Part shown: in pieces, positions 35,414 through 44,218 of the stretch | Layout: each line of letters starts with the position of its first letter | Numbering within the stretch: the first letter of the stretch is position 1 | NCBI RefSeq assembly: GCF_902498805.1 | Contig: NZ_LR701608.1 | Coordinates: forward strand, 1-61,591 | DNA length: 61,591 nt | Origin: Imperialibacter sp. EC-SDR9 | GTDB taxonomy: Bacteria; Bacteroidota; Bacteroidia; Cytophagales; Cyclobacteriaceae | Direction of reading: 5' to 3' | Made by a program: the position numbers and the translations under genes | The notes under the pieces: generated by a model | Told to the model about the DNA's origin: nothing | Databases searched by the model: none | The model's input: the letters and a program-made list of their open reading frames with translations, nothing else

Positions 35414-36187
35414 ATGAAAGTTTTGATAGTTGAAGATGAAGAGTTGGCCGTAGAAAGGCTTGAAGAAATGATAATCACGTACGACGAGTCCATTCAAATT
35501 ATGGATCGTCTTGACACCGTTAAAGACACGGTCGAGTTTCTTCGAAGCAGTGAACAACAGCCCGACCTGCTCTTTTTAGACATACAACTCGCCGACGGTT
35601 TTAGCTTCGATATTTTTGATCACATCAGTTCTACGAAACCGATCATTTTTACCACCGCTTACGACCAGTATTCTCTTAAAGCGTTTAAGCTCAATAGTGT
35701 TGACTACCTTTTGAAGCCTGTCAAATACAAAGAGCTGGAGGAAGCCCTCGATAAATACAAGAACGTTTTCGGCTCTGGCAACAAAAAACACATGGTTGAC
35801 CTTTCCGAACTCAAAAACTTGCTTCGGGAGGTCAAAAGCCCTTACAAAAAAAGGTTCATGGCAAAGCATGGCAATAGACTCCACTACAAAGCCGTGGAAG
35901 AGATAGCTTACTTCTATGCCGACGATAAAATCGTGTACATGCTGGAGCACAACTCCGGCAAAAGGTTTGTCCTGGACTACACGCTGGAGGAATTGGAAAC
36001 ACAATTACTCAATCCCGAAAAGTTTTACCGTATTAATAGAAAAACAATCGTTTCGCTCGAGTCGATTAATGAGATTCGTACGCACCCCCGCCAGCGGTTG
36101 GAAATTCACCTTAAAGCCTTTCAGGAGATACCTATGATAGTAAGTAGGGAAAAAGTAAACTCATTCAAGAACTGGCTAAATCATTGA
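35414..36187 (+). CDS. LytTR-type response regulator
   Basis: From the ATG at 35414 the product is 257 residues. An earlier TTG in frame (35393) overlaps the kinase gene and adds non-conserved residues. The receiver domain has acidic pocket Glu7-Asp8, phosphoacceptor Asp56 in LLFLDIQLADGF, and Lys in YLLKPVKYKE. The LytTR DNA-binding domain (about 155-255) includes YADDKIVYML, FYRINRKTIVSLESI and HPRQRLEIHL. It pairs with the LytS-like kinase directly upstream. Target genes are unknown; the small membrane protein downstream is a candidate. Confidence 0.94.
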   Translation: MKVLIVEDEELAVERLEEMIITYDESIQIMDRLDTVKDTVEFLRSSEQQPDLLFLDIQLADGFSFDIFDHISSTKPIIFTTAYDQYSLKAFKLNSVDYLLKPVKYKELEEALDKYKNVFGSGNKKHMVDLSELKNLLREVKSPYKKRFMAKHGNRLHYKAVEEIAYFYADDKIVYMLEHNSGKRFVLDYTLEELETQLLNPEKFYRINRKTIVSLESINEIRTHPRQRLEIHLKAFQEIPMIVSREKVNSFKNWLNH

Positions 36188-36189
36188 CC

Positions 36190-36549
36190 ATGAAGTACAC
36201 TCTCGTATTGACTATCGGCCTCCTCTTTTTTCAAACTATGGCATCAGGGCAAACCAGAGCAGATTTTGATTCGCTAAAAAGAGAAGTGCTACTGCTAAGA
36301 ACTGAGGTTGATGAGTTTAACTGGCAAGTCTCACAGTCTCAGAAAAAACTCAGGAATGGCATCATCACTTCAACCATCGGCTACACTGTCACCATTGCCG
36401 GAGGTCTCATGCTCGGTCGGCAAAACGACAAACTCGGGCAAGTCTTGTTAATCGCCGGAGGAGCAACCGGAGCGACTGGCACAGCAATGATGATTGCTTC
36501 GTTGAAAATCCGGGAGAGGAAAAAACGCAGAACCACATCCGCCAGATGA
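36190..36549 (+). CDS. Small exported coiled-coil membrane protein downstream of the two-component system
   Basis: 119 residues from ATG 36190, three bases after the response regulator stop, so probably cotranscribed. Signal peptide MKYTLVLTIGLLFFQTMASG, then a coiled-coil stretch (FDSLKREVLLLRTEVDEFNWQ), and two glycine-rich hydrophobic segments (IITSTIGYTVTIAGGLMLG and VLLIAGGATGATGTAMMIA), ending in a basic tail RERKKRRT. I do not know a family. The position suggests a partner or output of the LytS/LytR pair, which is inference. Confidence 0.65.
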   Translation: MKYTLVLTIGLLFFQTMASGQTRADFDSLKREVLLLRTEVDEFNWQVSQSQKKLRNGIITSTIGYTVTIAGGLMLGRQNDKLGQVLLIAGGATGATGTAMMIASLKIRERKKRRTTSAR

Positions 36550-36650
36550 CCCTAACAAATCACCATATATCATAATAAGTGGATGTAGCCCCTGCTTTTG
36601 ATTGAAAAAGGCTCGGTTCAAGTCTAAAAGTTTACTACTTTAAGAATCGC

Positions 36651-36670
36651 ATTATATCTAAGGATATAAT
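36651..36670. promoter_or_regulatory. Perfect 8-base inverted repeat upstream of the GMC dehydrogenase gene
   Basis: ATTATATC (36651-36658) and GATATAAT (36663-36670) are perfectly complementary around the 4-base loop TAAG, 28 bases before the ATG at 36699. TTTCTT follows. It may be an operator for an unidentified regulator. As a hairpin it could also act as a weak terminator for the genes upstream. Confidence 0.4.
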
Positions 36671-36698
36671 TTTCTTACTTAACTACAAAATATACTCC

Positions 36699-38399
36699 AT
36701 GAACTTGAATTTGAAAGCCAAACAGCAGAATAGCTACGATGCCATCGTTGTAGGTACCGGCATCAGTGGTGGGTGGGCGGCCAAAGAGCTCACAGAGAAG
36801 GGACTCAAGACATTGGTGTTGGAAAGAGGCAGAATGGTGCGCCACGTTGCTGACTACCCAACGATGAACCTGAATCCCTGGGAGCTTGAAAATGGCGACA
36901 GAATCACTGCCGAAGAGCAAAAAGATTACGAGAAGCAGAACCGAACGGGCTACACAGTAAAAAATTCTACCAAACACTGGTGGATCAAGGATACGGATCA
37001 GCCCTATTCAGAAGTAAAAAGATTTGACTGGATCAGAGGCTACCATGTTGGAGGCCGGTCGATCATGTGGGGTCGGCAAAGCTACCGCTTGGGAGATTTT
37101 GATTTTGAGGCCAACGCAAAAGACGGAATTGCAGTAGACTGGCCTGTCAGGTATGCCGACATGGCACCATGGTACGACTACGCAGAGCAATACATCGGCG
37201 TAAATGGCATTGCCGATGGCTGGATTGGCTTGCCTGACGGAAAGTATCTGCCCCCAATGGAGATGAACTGCATCGAAAAGCACGTCAAGCAGGGCATTGA
37301 AGCCAACTTTAAAGACAGGATCATGACCATGGGCCGCTCGGCCAATATTACGCAGGATCACAACGGCCGCCACAAGTGCATGTACCGTAACCTGTGTATC
37401 AGAGGGTGTCCTTTCGGCGGCTACTTCAGCAGTAACGCTTCAACGCTACCTGCTGCCGAGGCCACAGGCAATATGGAACTCCGGCCTAACTCCATCGTTC
37501 ACTCGGTGATTTACGATGAGGCAAAAGGAAAGGCTACTGGCGTGAGGGTGATCGATGCAGAAACGCTTGAAACAGTGGAGTATTTTGCCAATATCATTTT
37601 CCTCAATGCCTCTACTATCAACACCACGTCTATCATGCTCAACTCCATTTCGGATCGATTTCCGAATGGACTTGGAAACGACAGCGGCGAGCTTGGGCAC
37701 AACCTGATGGATCACCATTTCCGTGTGGGTGCCAGGGCTGATTTTGACGGCTTCGAAGATGAATACTATGTAGGTCGCAGACCGAACGGCATCTATATCC
37801 CACGTTTCAGAAACATCGGAAGCGACAAGCAGGACTACATCAGAGGCTACGGCTATCAGGGTGGTGGCAGCCGTGATGGCTGGAGCAGAGGCGTTGCCGA
37901 AATGGAAGTCGGGCCACAGCTCAAAGAAATGATGATGACCCCTGGTAAATGGGGAATGGGTCTCACTGGCTTTGGCGAAATGCTTCCTTACCATGAAAAC
38001 AAGATGGTGATGAACAACGACCTGAAAGACAAGTGGGGCATGCCAACCGTAACTTTTGATTGCGAGATCAAAGAAAACGAGCTAAAAATGCGGATGGACA
38101 TGAAAGAGCAGGCCGTGGCCATGCTTGAAGCAGCAGGTATGAAAAACGTCACACCTTACGACGACGCCGGCGGGCCTGGACTGGGTATCCACGAAATGGG
38201 GACTGCCAGAATGGGCCGTGATCCGAAAACCTCAGTGCTGAACAAATGGAACCAGGTGCATACCTGTAAAAATGTGTTCGTTACCGACGGATCTGCCATG
38301 ACTTCAGCTTCCTGCGTAAATCCGTCGCTTACATACATGGCACTTACTGCCAGAGCGGCCGATTATGCTGTGAAGGAAATGAAAAAGCAAAACCTGTAA
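36699..38399 (+). CDS. GMC-family FAD oxidoreductase (sugar/alcohol dehydrogenase large subunit)
   Basis: 566 residues of the branch that includes membrane gluconate, sorbitol and glucoside-3-dehydrogenases. The FAD-binding motif is AIVVGTGISGG (15-25), and the C-terminal GMC domain shows the catalytic His in GLGIHEMGTARMG and Asn in CVNPSLTYMALTARAADY. A cysteine trio C227-x5-C233-x3-C237 (HKCMYRNLCIRGCPFGG) may hold an iron-sulfur cluster as in related FAD glucose dehydrogenases. There is no signal peptide: export is probably by piggyback on the Tat-dependent small subunit encoded 11 bases downstream, which is a known feature of this family. Confidence 0.88.
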   Translation: MNLNLKAKQQNSYDAIVVGTGISGGWAAKELTEKGLKTLVLERGRMVRHVADYPTMNLNPWELENGDRITAEEQKDYEKQNRTGYTVKNSTKHWWIKDTDQPYSEVKRFDWIRGYHVGGRSIMWGRQSYRLGDFDFEANAKDGIAVDWPVRYADMAPWYDYAEQYIGVNGIADGWIGLPDGKYLPPMEMNCIEKHVKQGIEANFKDRIMTMGRSANITQDHNGRHKCMYRNLCIRGCPFGGYFSSNASTLPAAEATGNMELRPNSIVHSVIYDEAKGKATGVRVIDAETLETVEYFANIIFLNASTINTTSIMLNSISDRFPNGLGNDSGELGHNLMDHHFRVGARADFDGFEDEYYVGRRPNGIYIPRFRNIGSDKQDYIRGYGYQGGGSRDGWSRGVAEMEVGPQLKEMMMTPGKWGMGLTGFGEMLPYHENKMVMNNDLKDKWGMPTVTFDCEIKENELKMRMDMKEQAVAMLEAAGMKNVTPYDDAGGPGLGIHEMGTARMGRDPKTSVLNKWNQVHTCKNVFVTDGSAMTSASCVNPSLTYMALTARAADYAVKEMKKQNL

Positions 38400-38410
38400 A
38401 CAGAACAACC

Positions 38411-38977
38411 ATGAACAGAAGAGAACTAATAAAAAAGACGGCCCTTTTCATGGGAGCATCTGTTTCAGCTCCTGCGATACTGGGTATTTTGAATGGATGC
38501 ACAGCAGAGCCCAGCCTTTACTGGACGCCGAAGTATGTGACCAAAGAGCAGGCCGTAGAACTGGAGGCCATTGCCGAAACCATCATCCCAGCCACTGGCA
38601 CACCCGGCGCCAAAGATGCCGGAGTGCCTGCTTTCATTGAAAAAATGGTGCATGAGGTATACAAGCCTGCCGACGTGAAGAAATTCATGGATGGCCTGGC
38701 TGCCTTCAGCAAAAAGGTGGAAGACAAAGAGGGTGACCCTTTCAGCCAATTGGACGCTGCCAAGCAATTGGAAGTGATCAAAGCTGAAAACTCCGCCGCA
38801 CTGAGCGGTGCAGGTGGGGGTGAAAGACCATGGTTTTTGTCTATGAAAGAGCTAACCCTGCTTGGATTCTTTACCTCAGAGATTGGTGCCACGCAAGTGC
38901 TCCGCTATGAAGCCATCCCCGGCAGGTACGAAGGATGCATTCCATTTTCAGAAGTGGGAAAAACCTGGGCGACTTAA
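38411..38977 (+). CDS. Gluconate 2-dehydrogenase subunit 3-like small subunit with Tat/lipoprotein signal
   Basis: 188 residues. The N-terminus MNRRELIKKTALFMGASVSAPAI is Tat-like, and ILNGC (Cys30) could be lipidated. The body matches the small (gamma) subunit of FAD-dependent sugar dehydrogenases: AIAETIIPATGTPGAKDAGV and KELTLLGFFTSEIGATQVLRYE. It should chaperone and export the GMC subunit encoded upstream. The third (cytochrome c) subunit usual in proteobacterial complexes is not adjacent, so the electron acceptor here is unknown. Confidence 0.88.
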   Translation: MNRRELIKKTALFMGASVSAPAILGILNGCTAEPSLYWTPKYVTKEQAVELEAIAETIIPATGTPGAKDAGVPAFIEKMVHEVYKPADVKKFMDGLAAFSKKVEDKEGDPFSQLDAAKQLEVIKAENSAALSGAGGGERPWFLSMKELTLLGFFTSEIGATQVLRYEAIPGRYEGCIPFSEVGKTWAT

Positions 38978-39019
38978 GAATTTTGGACTGCTGATTTGAA
39001 ATTTATGATTTTGGATATG

Positions 39020-39055
39020 GAAAGCCCGGTGAACAGCCTGGCTTTCTGCTTTTTT
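39020..39055 (+). terminator. Intrinsic terminator of the GMC dehydrogenase operon
   Basis: GAAAGCC (39020-39026) pairs with GGCTTTC (39040-39046), extendable by two pairs after one mismatch, followed by a T-rich tract (39049-39055). It lies 43 bases past the small-subunit stop. Confidence 0.7.
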
Positions 39056-39093
39056 GCCAGCTCCCTATTGCAAACAAAAGGCATGTATTGAGT

Positions 39094-39105
39094 TGACAAT
39101 TGTCA
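39094..39105. promoter_or_regulatory. Perfect 12-base palindrome upstream of the DUF4136 gene
   Basis: TGACAATTGTCA is fully self-complementary and lies 48 bases before the ATG at 39154. This size and position fit an operator, but no cognate regulator can be named and a chance palindrome is possible. Confidence 0.3.
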
Positions 39106-39153
39106 TTCAATGGCCACCAGCACTTCGTTAAGTTGGGGTCTAAAGCAAAACCA

Positions 39154-39687
39154 ATGATCAAGTTAATCGCATGGATCGTGTTTTTGAGCCTGGCACTGGG
39201 CGGATGCGCCACTAAGGTCAGCACTTCATTCGACAGGCAGGCCGATTTTAGCCGGTACAAAACTTTTTGCTGGCTGCAAGGGTGTGAGTTCACCTTTACC
39301 GGCCCCAGTTACATGAACGACAGCGCTGTTGTTAGCAACCTTAAAAATGCCATTATCAAAGAAATGGAACAAAAGGGCTTCAGCTACGACGCCGAAAACC
39401 CTGACCTCCTTCTCGATTTTCACGTGACCGTGGAGAACAGGCAAACCAATGTGTACAGGTTTGAGGAAGACAGGTTTCTGCAACTCGACCCGGTTGATCA
39501 GTCAGACGTCTACTACTTTCTGGAAGGCACACTTATCATGGACATTGCCGACAGGGAAACAGGCCAAATGATTTGGCGCTCCAGCGCTAACCGCTATCTG
39601 GAACTAAATCCTCAAATGACCGAGAAGAACCTTCGAAAAGGAATTGGAATAGTGTTGAGAAAGTTTCCTCCGAAAGAGAAGAAATGA
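39154..39687 (+). CDS. DUF4136 lipoprotein
   Basis: 177 residues from the ATG at 39154, chosen because it gives a compact lipoprotein signal (MIKLIAWIVFLSLALGGC, Cys18); the frame is open 54 bases further upstream. The mature part matches DUF4136: STSFDRQADFSRYKTFCWLQ at the start, LLLDFHVTVENRQTN in the middle, and GTLIMDIADRETGQMIWRSS near the end. Members are periplasm-facing lipoproteins of unknown role. The gene converges with the L,D-transpeptidase gene, stops 33 bases apart. Confidence 0.88.
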   Translation: MIKLIAWIVFLSLALGGCATKVSTSFDRQADFSRYKTFCWLQGCEFTFTGPSYMNDSAVVSNLKNAIIKEMEQKGFSYDAENPDLLLDFHVTVENRQTNVYRFEEDRFLQLDPVDQSDVYYFLEGTLIMDIADRETGQMIWRSSANRYLELNPQMTEKNLRKGIGIVLRKFPPKEKK

Positions 39688-39720
39688 TATTCCTGCCGTG
39701 CCTCACTCCTTCGGCCTGTT

Positions 39721-41136
39721 TCAGAGAATCACACGGGAAAGCACCCAACCATCCTTATTATACACATCGGGGTAATAAACTATTTGACCGTCTTCTGCCC
39801 AGGCAGTGAAATACCTGACATAAATGGGAATAGGCTGAATGACGCTTATCTCTGTGCGTTTCTTAAGCTTAAAATATTGCTCCAGCAATAAAGGGTTGCT
39901 GTATACTGTGTCGTTCCTTACCAGATAATAGGCAAACTCTTCTGCCTTTTCCATGCGAATACAGCCGTGGCTCAGCGCTCGTTCCTTTCTTGAAAAAAGC
40001 TTTGGGGCATTTGTATCGTGCAGGTAAACACCGTAAGGGTTATCGAACCGAAACTTAACAATTCCCAGTGCATTCTCCCGCCCTTCCTTCTGCCGGAGAT
40101 AGTAGGGAAAGTTATTTTCATCGTACAAAGACCAATCGATCGTTCTTGTGTCGACGGTATTACTCCTGGCGTCAAGTACCTCGTAAAGGTTCCTGCTTAG
40201 GTAGCTGCTATCTACTTTTACCTTTGGCAGGATTTCCTTTATTGTAATACTCCGTGGCACTGTCCAGTAAGGATAGATTGTCAAACACCAGATGCTGCTT
40301 TCCAACACTGGCGTGGGAGTACTTTTAGCACCCACTATCACCTTCGACTGGAGTACTGCCTCGCCTCCTTCTATCACTGAAAGCTGATAGGCAGGAATGT
40401 TTATGAACACATACCTTTCTGGCAGCGGCCCGGCTTCCCAGCGCCACCTTTCTATGTTGACATTTAGCTTCGAAATTTGGCTCTGAGTGCTGGCAGGGTC
40501 AACTTTTGGATCCAACTGCCTCCTTAAAAGATTTTTCAGTTCTTCCTTTAAGGCAAGGTATTGTTCACCACAAGGCTCTTGCGACTCAAGCGACTTCCTT
40601 ACCTCACCCGTTCTCAGCGCCTCGTTCAGCAGCTCTGCGTAGGCAACATCCATTTCATGGGAGTTGATAACCAGGCGGGAAAGACCATGCCTTAAATGCC
40701 TGGCCATGGAGACAAATGCGTCGGTCAGGAGAATGTCCAACCTGCTGGGTGTGGTAAACCGAAAAATCAGAGCCTCATTTCGCAAAACCTCCAGTTCATC
40801 CAACTTGTATAATGCTGGTGACAGGCCATAATCCCCGGCCCGCCCCACCATCTGCAGCATCGAATCGGCTGCTGGCAGCAATTTGCCATCATTGAACCAT
40901 GCCAGCGAAGCACCGTTGCCTTTGTAGAATACCAAAACGGACAATGTCGAAGTCAGGCCATATTCTTTGAGCAAGGTGGTATCAACTGTCGTGGCAGCCA
41001 CTCCAATTTCCAGGGAATCGTCCGGGCCACCTAGCACATGGCCCACTGTTGGTTTGCAACTGTTGAGCACTACCATAACAGCCGCCACTAAAATGGCGAT
41101 AAACACTGCACTGTGGTATGTGACCCTTTTTCTCAT
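39721..41136 (-). CDS. L,D-transpeptidase (YkuD domain) lipoprotein
   Basis: 471-residue peptidoglycan cross-linking enzyme that forms meso-DAP to meso-DAP bonds or attaches proteins to peptidoglycan. The N-terminus is a lipoprotein-like signal (VVLNSC, Cys27). An N-terminal scaffold domain precedes the YkuD domain, which begins near YVFINIPAYQLSVIEGGEAV. The catalytic motif is LSHGCIRMEKAEEFA, with the nucleophile Cys near residue 390. It is about the length of E. coli LdtD-type enzymes. The TerB-like gene lies 32 bases upstream in the same direction and is probably cotranscribed. Confidence 0.92.
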   Translation of the reverse strand: MRKRVTYHSAVFIAILVAAVMVVLNSCKPTVGHVLGGPDDSLEIGVAATTVDTTLLKEYGLTSTLSVLVFYKGNGASLAWFNDGKLLPAADSMLQMVGRAGDYGLSPALYKLDELEVLRNEALIFRFTTPSRLDILLTDAFVSMARHLRHGLSRLVINSHEMDVAYAELLNEALRTGEVRKSLESQEPCGEQYLALKEELKNLLRRQLDPKVDPASTQSQISKLNVNIERWRWEAGPLPERYVFINIPAYQLSVIEGGEAVLQSKVIVGAKSTPTPVLESSIWCLTIYPYWTVPRSITIKEILPKVKVDSSYLSRNLYEVLDARSNTVDTRTIDWSLYDENNFPYYLRQKEGRENALGIVKFRFDNPYGVYLHDTNAPKLFSRKERALSHGCIRMEKAEEFAYYLVRNDTVYSNPLLLEQYFKLKKRTEISVIQPIPIYVRYFTAWAEDGQIVYYPDVYNKDGWVLSRVIL

Positions 41137-41168
41137 TTCTCTTCACTTGCCGCCCGTAGCCCCACTAT

Positions 41169-41582
41169 TCACTTCAGCTGAGAGGCCTTCACTTCAAACA
41201 GGTGCTCCAGCCTATCCAAATACTCATGCTCAGCCTTGCTTATTCCTCTGAAAGAGACCGCAATATCAGTCGCCGTAGTTAGTATCTTGGCCTTCAATTT
41301 TTCGCTGAAAACAGCCTTGTGTATTTCATAATACTCCTTAAATGTATTGAAGGCCTCCTCGGCTGTCGTGAAACTGTCGGTCAGGTAATCAAACGATATG
41401 TAAATGTAATAGGCGGCATCAGTGCCGAACTCATCTGTTGAATGCTCCAAAGGCACCCACTCTTTATTCACAAGTTCCTTCAGCTTTTCCACCTCCTTGT
41501 GCTTGAGGTGGTTGTCGGCCATAGCGATGGCAAAAAACAGGTTGCCCAGTTGTTCGTAAATCTTTTGATAATTGGTAGTCAT
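41169..41582 (-). CDS. TerB-like helical protein
   Basis: 137-residue cytosolic all-helical protein. The opening (YEQLGNLFFAIAMADNHLKHKEVEKL) resembles TerB-fold proteins, where acidic or metal-binding residues follow the first helix. There is no signal peptide. It precedes the L,D-transpeptidase gene by 32 bases. The family call rests on pattern only; TerB-like proteins are linked to tellurite resistance and membrane stress, but no ter operon is present. Confidence 0.6.
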   Translation of the reverse strand: MTTNYQKIYEQLGNLFFAIAMADNHLKHKEVEKLKELVNKEWVPLEHSTDEFGTDAAYYIYISFDYLTDSFTTAEEAFNTFKEYYEIHKAVFSEKLKAKILTTATDIAVSFRGISKAEHEYLDRLEHLFEVKASQLK

Positions 41583-41804
41583 GGCTGTACGTGTTTAATT
41601 ACTATTCCTGTCCTCAAGGCGATCGGCACTTGCTGATGACCTGATGACATATAAAACTACCTTTTTAGGCGCCGCTATTGGATGATTGAAGTCAGTGGGA
41701 AATGGTGATTCTGGTCAAGGGATTATTCTCAACAAGGCACTTGACAAGTCTAAGGCAACGACACAATATCCATACGTGTCCTGCGTTTGAACTATATTTA
41801 AAAT

Positions 41805-42839
41805 ATGAAATTTCTCGTCAAAATATTCTTCATCCTGCTAATCGCATCCTCTTGCGACAAAAGCAATAAATATTCGGAAGGCCATTTTCCTGACGACGTG
41901 GTCAACTTTGAAGCCGTCAACTCGAGTGCAGACGACTACAACATGGATCTTCCTGTAATTCACGGTGAGCACATGTTTCATTTCTCATCAAACAGGGGAG
42001 ATGTAAATCATTACGACATTGTTGGTAAGAACCTCATTTTGCAATGGGACTATGCTGCGGAACATTTAACAATTGATATAAATAAGGCCCGGGGCACTTC
42101 GTTACCGATGCGCTCCCTCTTCGACTCTGTCAACACATTCTGCAATGAACTGGGGCCATACTCATTTACTTACGAAACCGAGGTGAACAACAACACCAAG
42201 TTGACCTATTTGTTCTTGTATGCTAATGATTGTGCCGGCAATTTTGATATCAAATTTACTTATGTTGATCCCACCGAAAGCAGTCAGGTAGCAGCAGCAT
42301 CGCCCATTGGCCTCGCCATGGTTAACACGGAAGCCAATGAGCTTTATCCAGCATTCTTTGGTAAAGATTTTAAATGGGAATCAAGGTATATTACTAGGCC
42401 TGCTTCAGTGGAAAAGTTAGTCTATTGCTCCGACAAGGATGGTGTTTATGATTTTTATCAAATCGACATGACTATTGATGACCCCATTGTTTCACTGTCA
42501 TCTGCTGAGGCTATTGCACCTGAGAAACTCTCCATCAGCAGCGCTGAAGGAAACGATAAATGCGCCTTTATTAATGGCAGGCTAATGGTTTTCACCTCCG
42601 ACCGACCCGGTGGCTATGGTGGCTTTGACCTGTACTACAGTCTTTACGAAGGAAATGCCTGGTCAGAGCCGGTCAATTTCGGGGAGCGTATCAATACGGA
42701 ATTTGATGAATACAGGCCTGTGATCCTGACCTACGATACGGGCTTTGACAACAATCTTCTCTTGTTCTCGTCGAACAGACCGGGAGGCAAAGGTGGATTT
42801 GATTTGTATTATGTGGGAGTGGAGAAGATGATTAATTAA
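41805..42839 (+). CDS. Lipoprotein with PD40 (WD40-like) beta-propeller repeats
   Basis: 344 residues with a lipoprotein signal (FFILLIASSC, Cys17; start ATG 41805). The C-terminal part contains PD40-type blades: VFTSDRPGGYGGFDLYYSLY and LLFSSNRPGGKGGFDLYYVG, with a degenerate copy near MFHFSSNRGDVNHYDI at the N-terminus. Such repeats occur with OmpA-type peptidoglycan-binding domains in Bacteroidota, but none is present here. The stop overlaps the convergent gene at 42836 by four bases. Function is unknown beyond probable binding. Confidence 0.82.
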   Translation: MKFLVKIFFILLIASSCDKSNKYSEGHFPDDVVNFEAVNSSADDYNMDLPVIHGEHMFHFSSNRGDVNHYDIVGKNLILQWDYAAEHLTIDINKARGTSLPMRSLFDSVNTFCNELGPYSFTYETEVNNNTKLTYLFLYANDCAGNFDIKFTYVDPTESSQVAAASPIGLAMVNTEANELYPAFFGKDFKWESRYITRPASVEKLVYCSDKDGVYDFYQIDMTIDDPIVSLSSAEAIAPEKLSISSAEGNDKCAFINGRLMVFTSDRPGGYGGFDLYYSLYEGNAWSEPVNFGERINTEFDEYRPVILTYDTGFDNNLLLFSSNRPGGKGGFDLYYVGVEKMIN

Positions 42840-43306
42840 CCGCCATCCACTTCAATGCCTTTGGCTTCTGCCATTTCCCTTATCGCCTCTTTAATTTCTT
42901 TTGAGGTTGATGCTGAAGTATGGTATTTGACATTTCGCTGACCTTCAGTCAATTCAAATATGAAAGAGAATGACAGCAGTGTAATTCCCGTTATATCAAC
43001 CCAATGCACGATCGTATTCTTCTGAAAAAAGCCACGGCGGAACTCTATTCTATCATCTGTTATTCTAACCTTAGGGGAATACCTTGACCTTTCGGAGGCT
43101 ATCGTCAGGGCCATAAAAAAGTAAAATATGCCGCCTAGCATCAGTAGCATCGTCAAAATCCACCACCAGCCCGGACGGCTATCAGGCTTCCAAAAATGTA
43201 ACGACCCCTGGAGCAGAAAAAGTGATCCGAGAAAAAAATAGAGTCCTCTCTGAGCTTTCAGAGAGAACTCTTTATTTCCAGATCCAAGAAGGATTGTCTT
43301 TTCCAA
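42836..43306 (-). CDS. Small membrane protein with PH-like C-terminal part
   Basis: 156 residues with two membrane segments (about 22-38 and 48-70) followed by a beta-rich cytosolic part (PKVRITDDRIEFRRGFFQKNT) resembling bacterial PH-like domains, and a helical C-terminus (SKEIKEAIREMAEAKGIEV). No ATG is available before the membrane region: the frame opens after the in-frame TAA of the upstream gene, and the best start is TTG at 43306, 15 bases downstream of that stop. It is probably the last gene of the minus-strand operon beginning at 50936. Function unknown. Confidence 0.68.
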   Translation of the reverse strand: MEKTILLGSGNKEFSLKAQRGLYFFLGSLFLLQGSLHFWKPDSRPGWWWILTMLLMLGGIFYFFMALTIASERSRYSPKVRITDDRIEFRRGFFQKNTIVHWVDITGITLLSFSFIFELTEGQRNVKYHTSASTSKEIKEAIREMAEAKGIEVDGG

Positions 43307-43321
43307 TGCGTCTATACCTGA

Positions 43322-44197
43322 TTAAACATCACAGATGTCAATCGACTGCCTCAGTGAGGCAAACATGTCCTCTCTTTTAGGAATGAACTCCTGCGCTACA
43401 TAGCCTTTGAAGCCTGTTTCTATAATGGCTTTCATGATAGCCGGGTAGTAAAGCTCCTGTGTTTCGTCAATCTCGTTGCGGCCTGGTACGCCACCTGTGT
43501 GGTAATGCGAAATGTATGGGTGGAATTCTTTGATCGTAGCAATTACGTCACCTTCCATGATCTGCATGTGATAGATATCGTATAGCAGCTTGAAGTTGGG
43601 TGAGCCCAGCTTGTCCACCAGCTTCACGCCCCAGGGTGTTAAGTCGCACATGTAGTCGGGGTGGTTGCGCTTGCTGTTAAGCAGCTCCATACTGATGGTA
43701 ACACCGTATTTTTCGGCCACCTTCATCACAGGCTCAAGCCCTTTGGCACAGTTTTCCAAGCCTACCATGTCATCCATGCCGTTGCGGTTGCCGGAGAAGG
43801 TAATCACATTGGTAAAACCAGCGTCAGCAGCCTTTGGTATTGACGCCGTAAATTGCTTCAGCAGCTCTGCATGCAGGCTGGGGTCATTAAATCCTTTGTT
43901 GAGCCCAATGTTCGAGCCATAGGCCATAGCGCAATGCAGGTTATACTTCTTGAGCATAGGCCAGTCCTTTTCCCCCAGTAGCTCCACCGATTTGATTCCG
44001 ATATCGACGGCAGCCTCACAAAGTTCCTCTATCGTCTTCTTGCCGTAGCACCACTGACAAACAGAATGGTTGATATTGCCCTTCCGTGCTGCTTTGCCCG
44101 TTGCCGGAGCCGCCTGGCTTATGATAGATGGCGCCATCGCCACCCCCAGGGAGGAGACGGCCATCTTTTTTAATGCTTCTTTTCTTGAAATGTTCAT
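43322..44197 (-). CDS. Exported TIM-barrel protein annotated-type hydroxypyruvate isomerase / sugar isomerase
   Basis: 291 residues of the xylose-isomerase-like TIM barrel family (AP endonuclease 2 superfamily). It has the Hyi-like signature HSVCQWCYGKKTIEELC and metal-site residues Glu in VTISMELLNS, Asp in LLYDIYHMQIMEGD, His in ISHYHTGGVPGRNEID, and Glu in AQEFIPKRED. Unlike cytosolic Hyi it starts with a signal resembling a Tat/Sec leader (MNISRKEALKKMAVSSLGVA), so it likely acts in the periplasm. Hydroxypyruvate would be an odd substrate there; an oxidised (keto) sugar is an alternative. It is followed by the 42836 gene. Confidence 0.82.
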   Translation of the reverse strand: MNISRKEALKKMAVSSLGVAMAPSIISQAAPATGKAARKGNINHSVCQWCYGKKTIEELCEAAVDIGIKSVELLGEKDWPMLKKYNLHCAMAYGSNIGLNKGFNDPSLHAELLKQFTASIPKAADAGFTNVITFSGNRNGMDDMVGLENCAKGLEPVMKVAEKYGVTISMELLNSKRNHPDYMCDLTPWGVKLVDKLGSPNFKLLYDIYHMQIMEGDVIATIKEFHPYISHYHTGGVPGRNEIDETQELYYPAIMKAIIETGFKGYVAQEFIPKREDMFASLRQSIDICDV

Positions 44198-44218
44198 GGT
44201 AAATATATTTTAAGTAGG

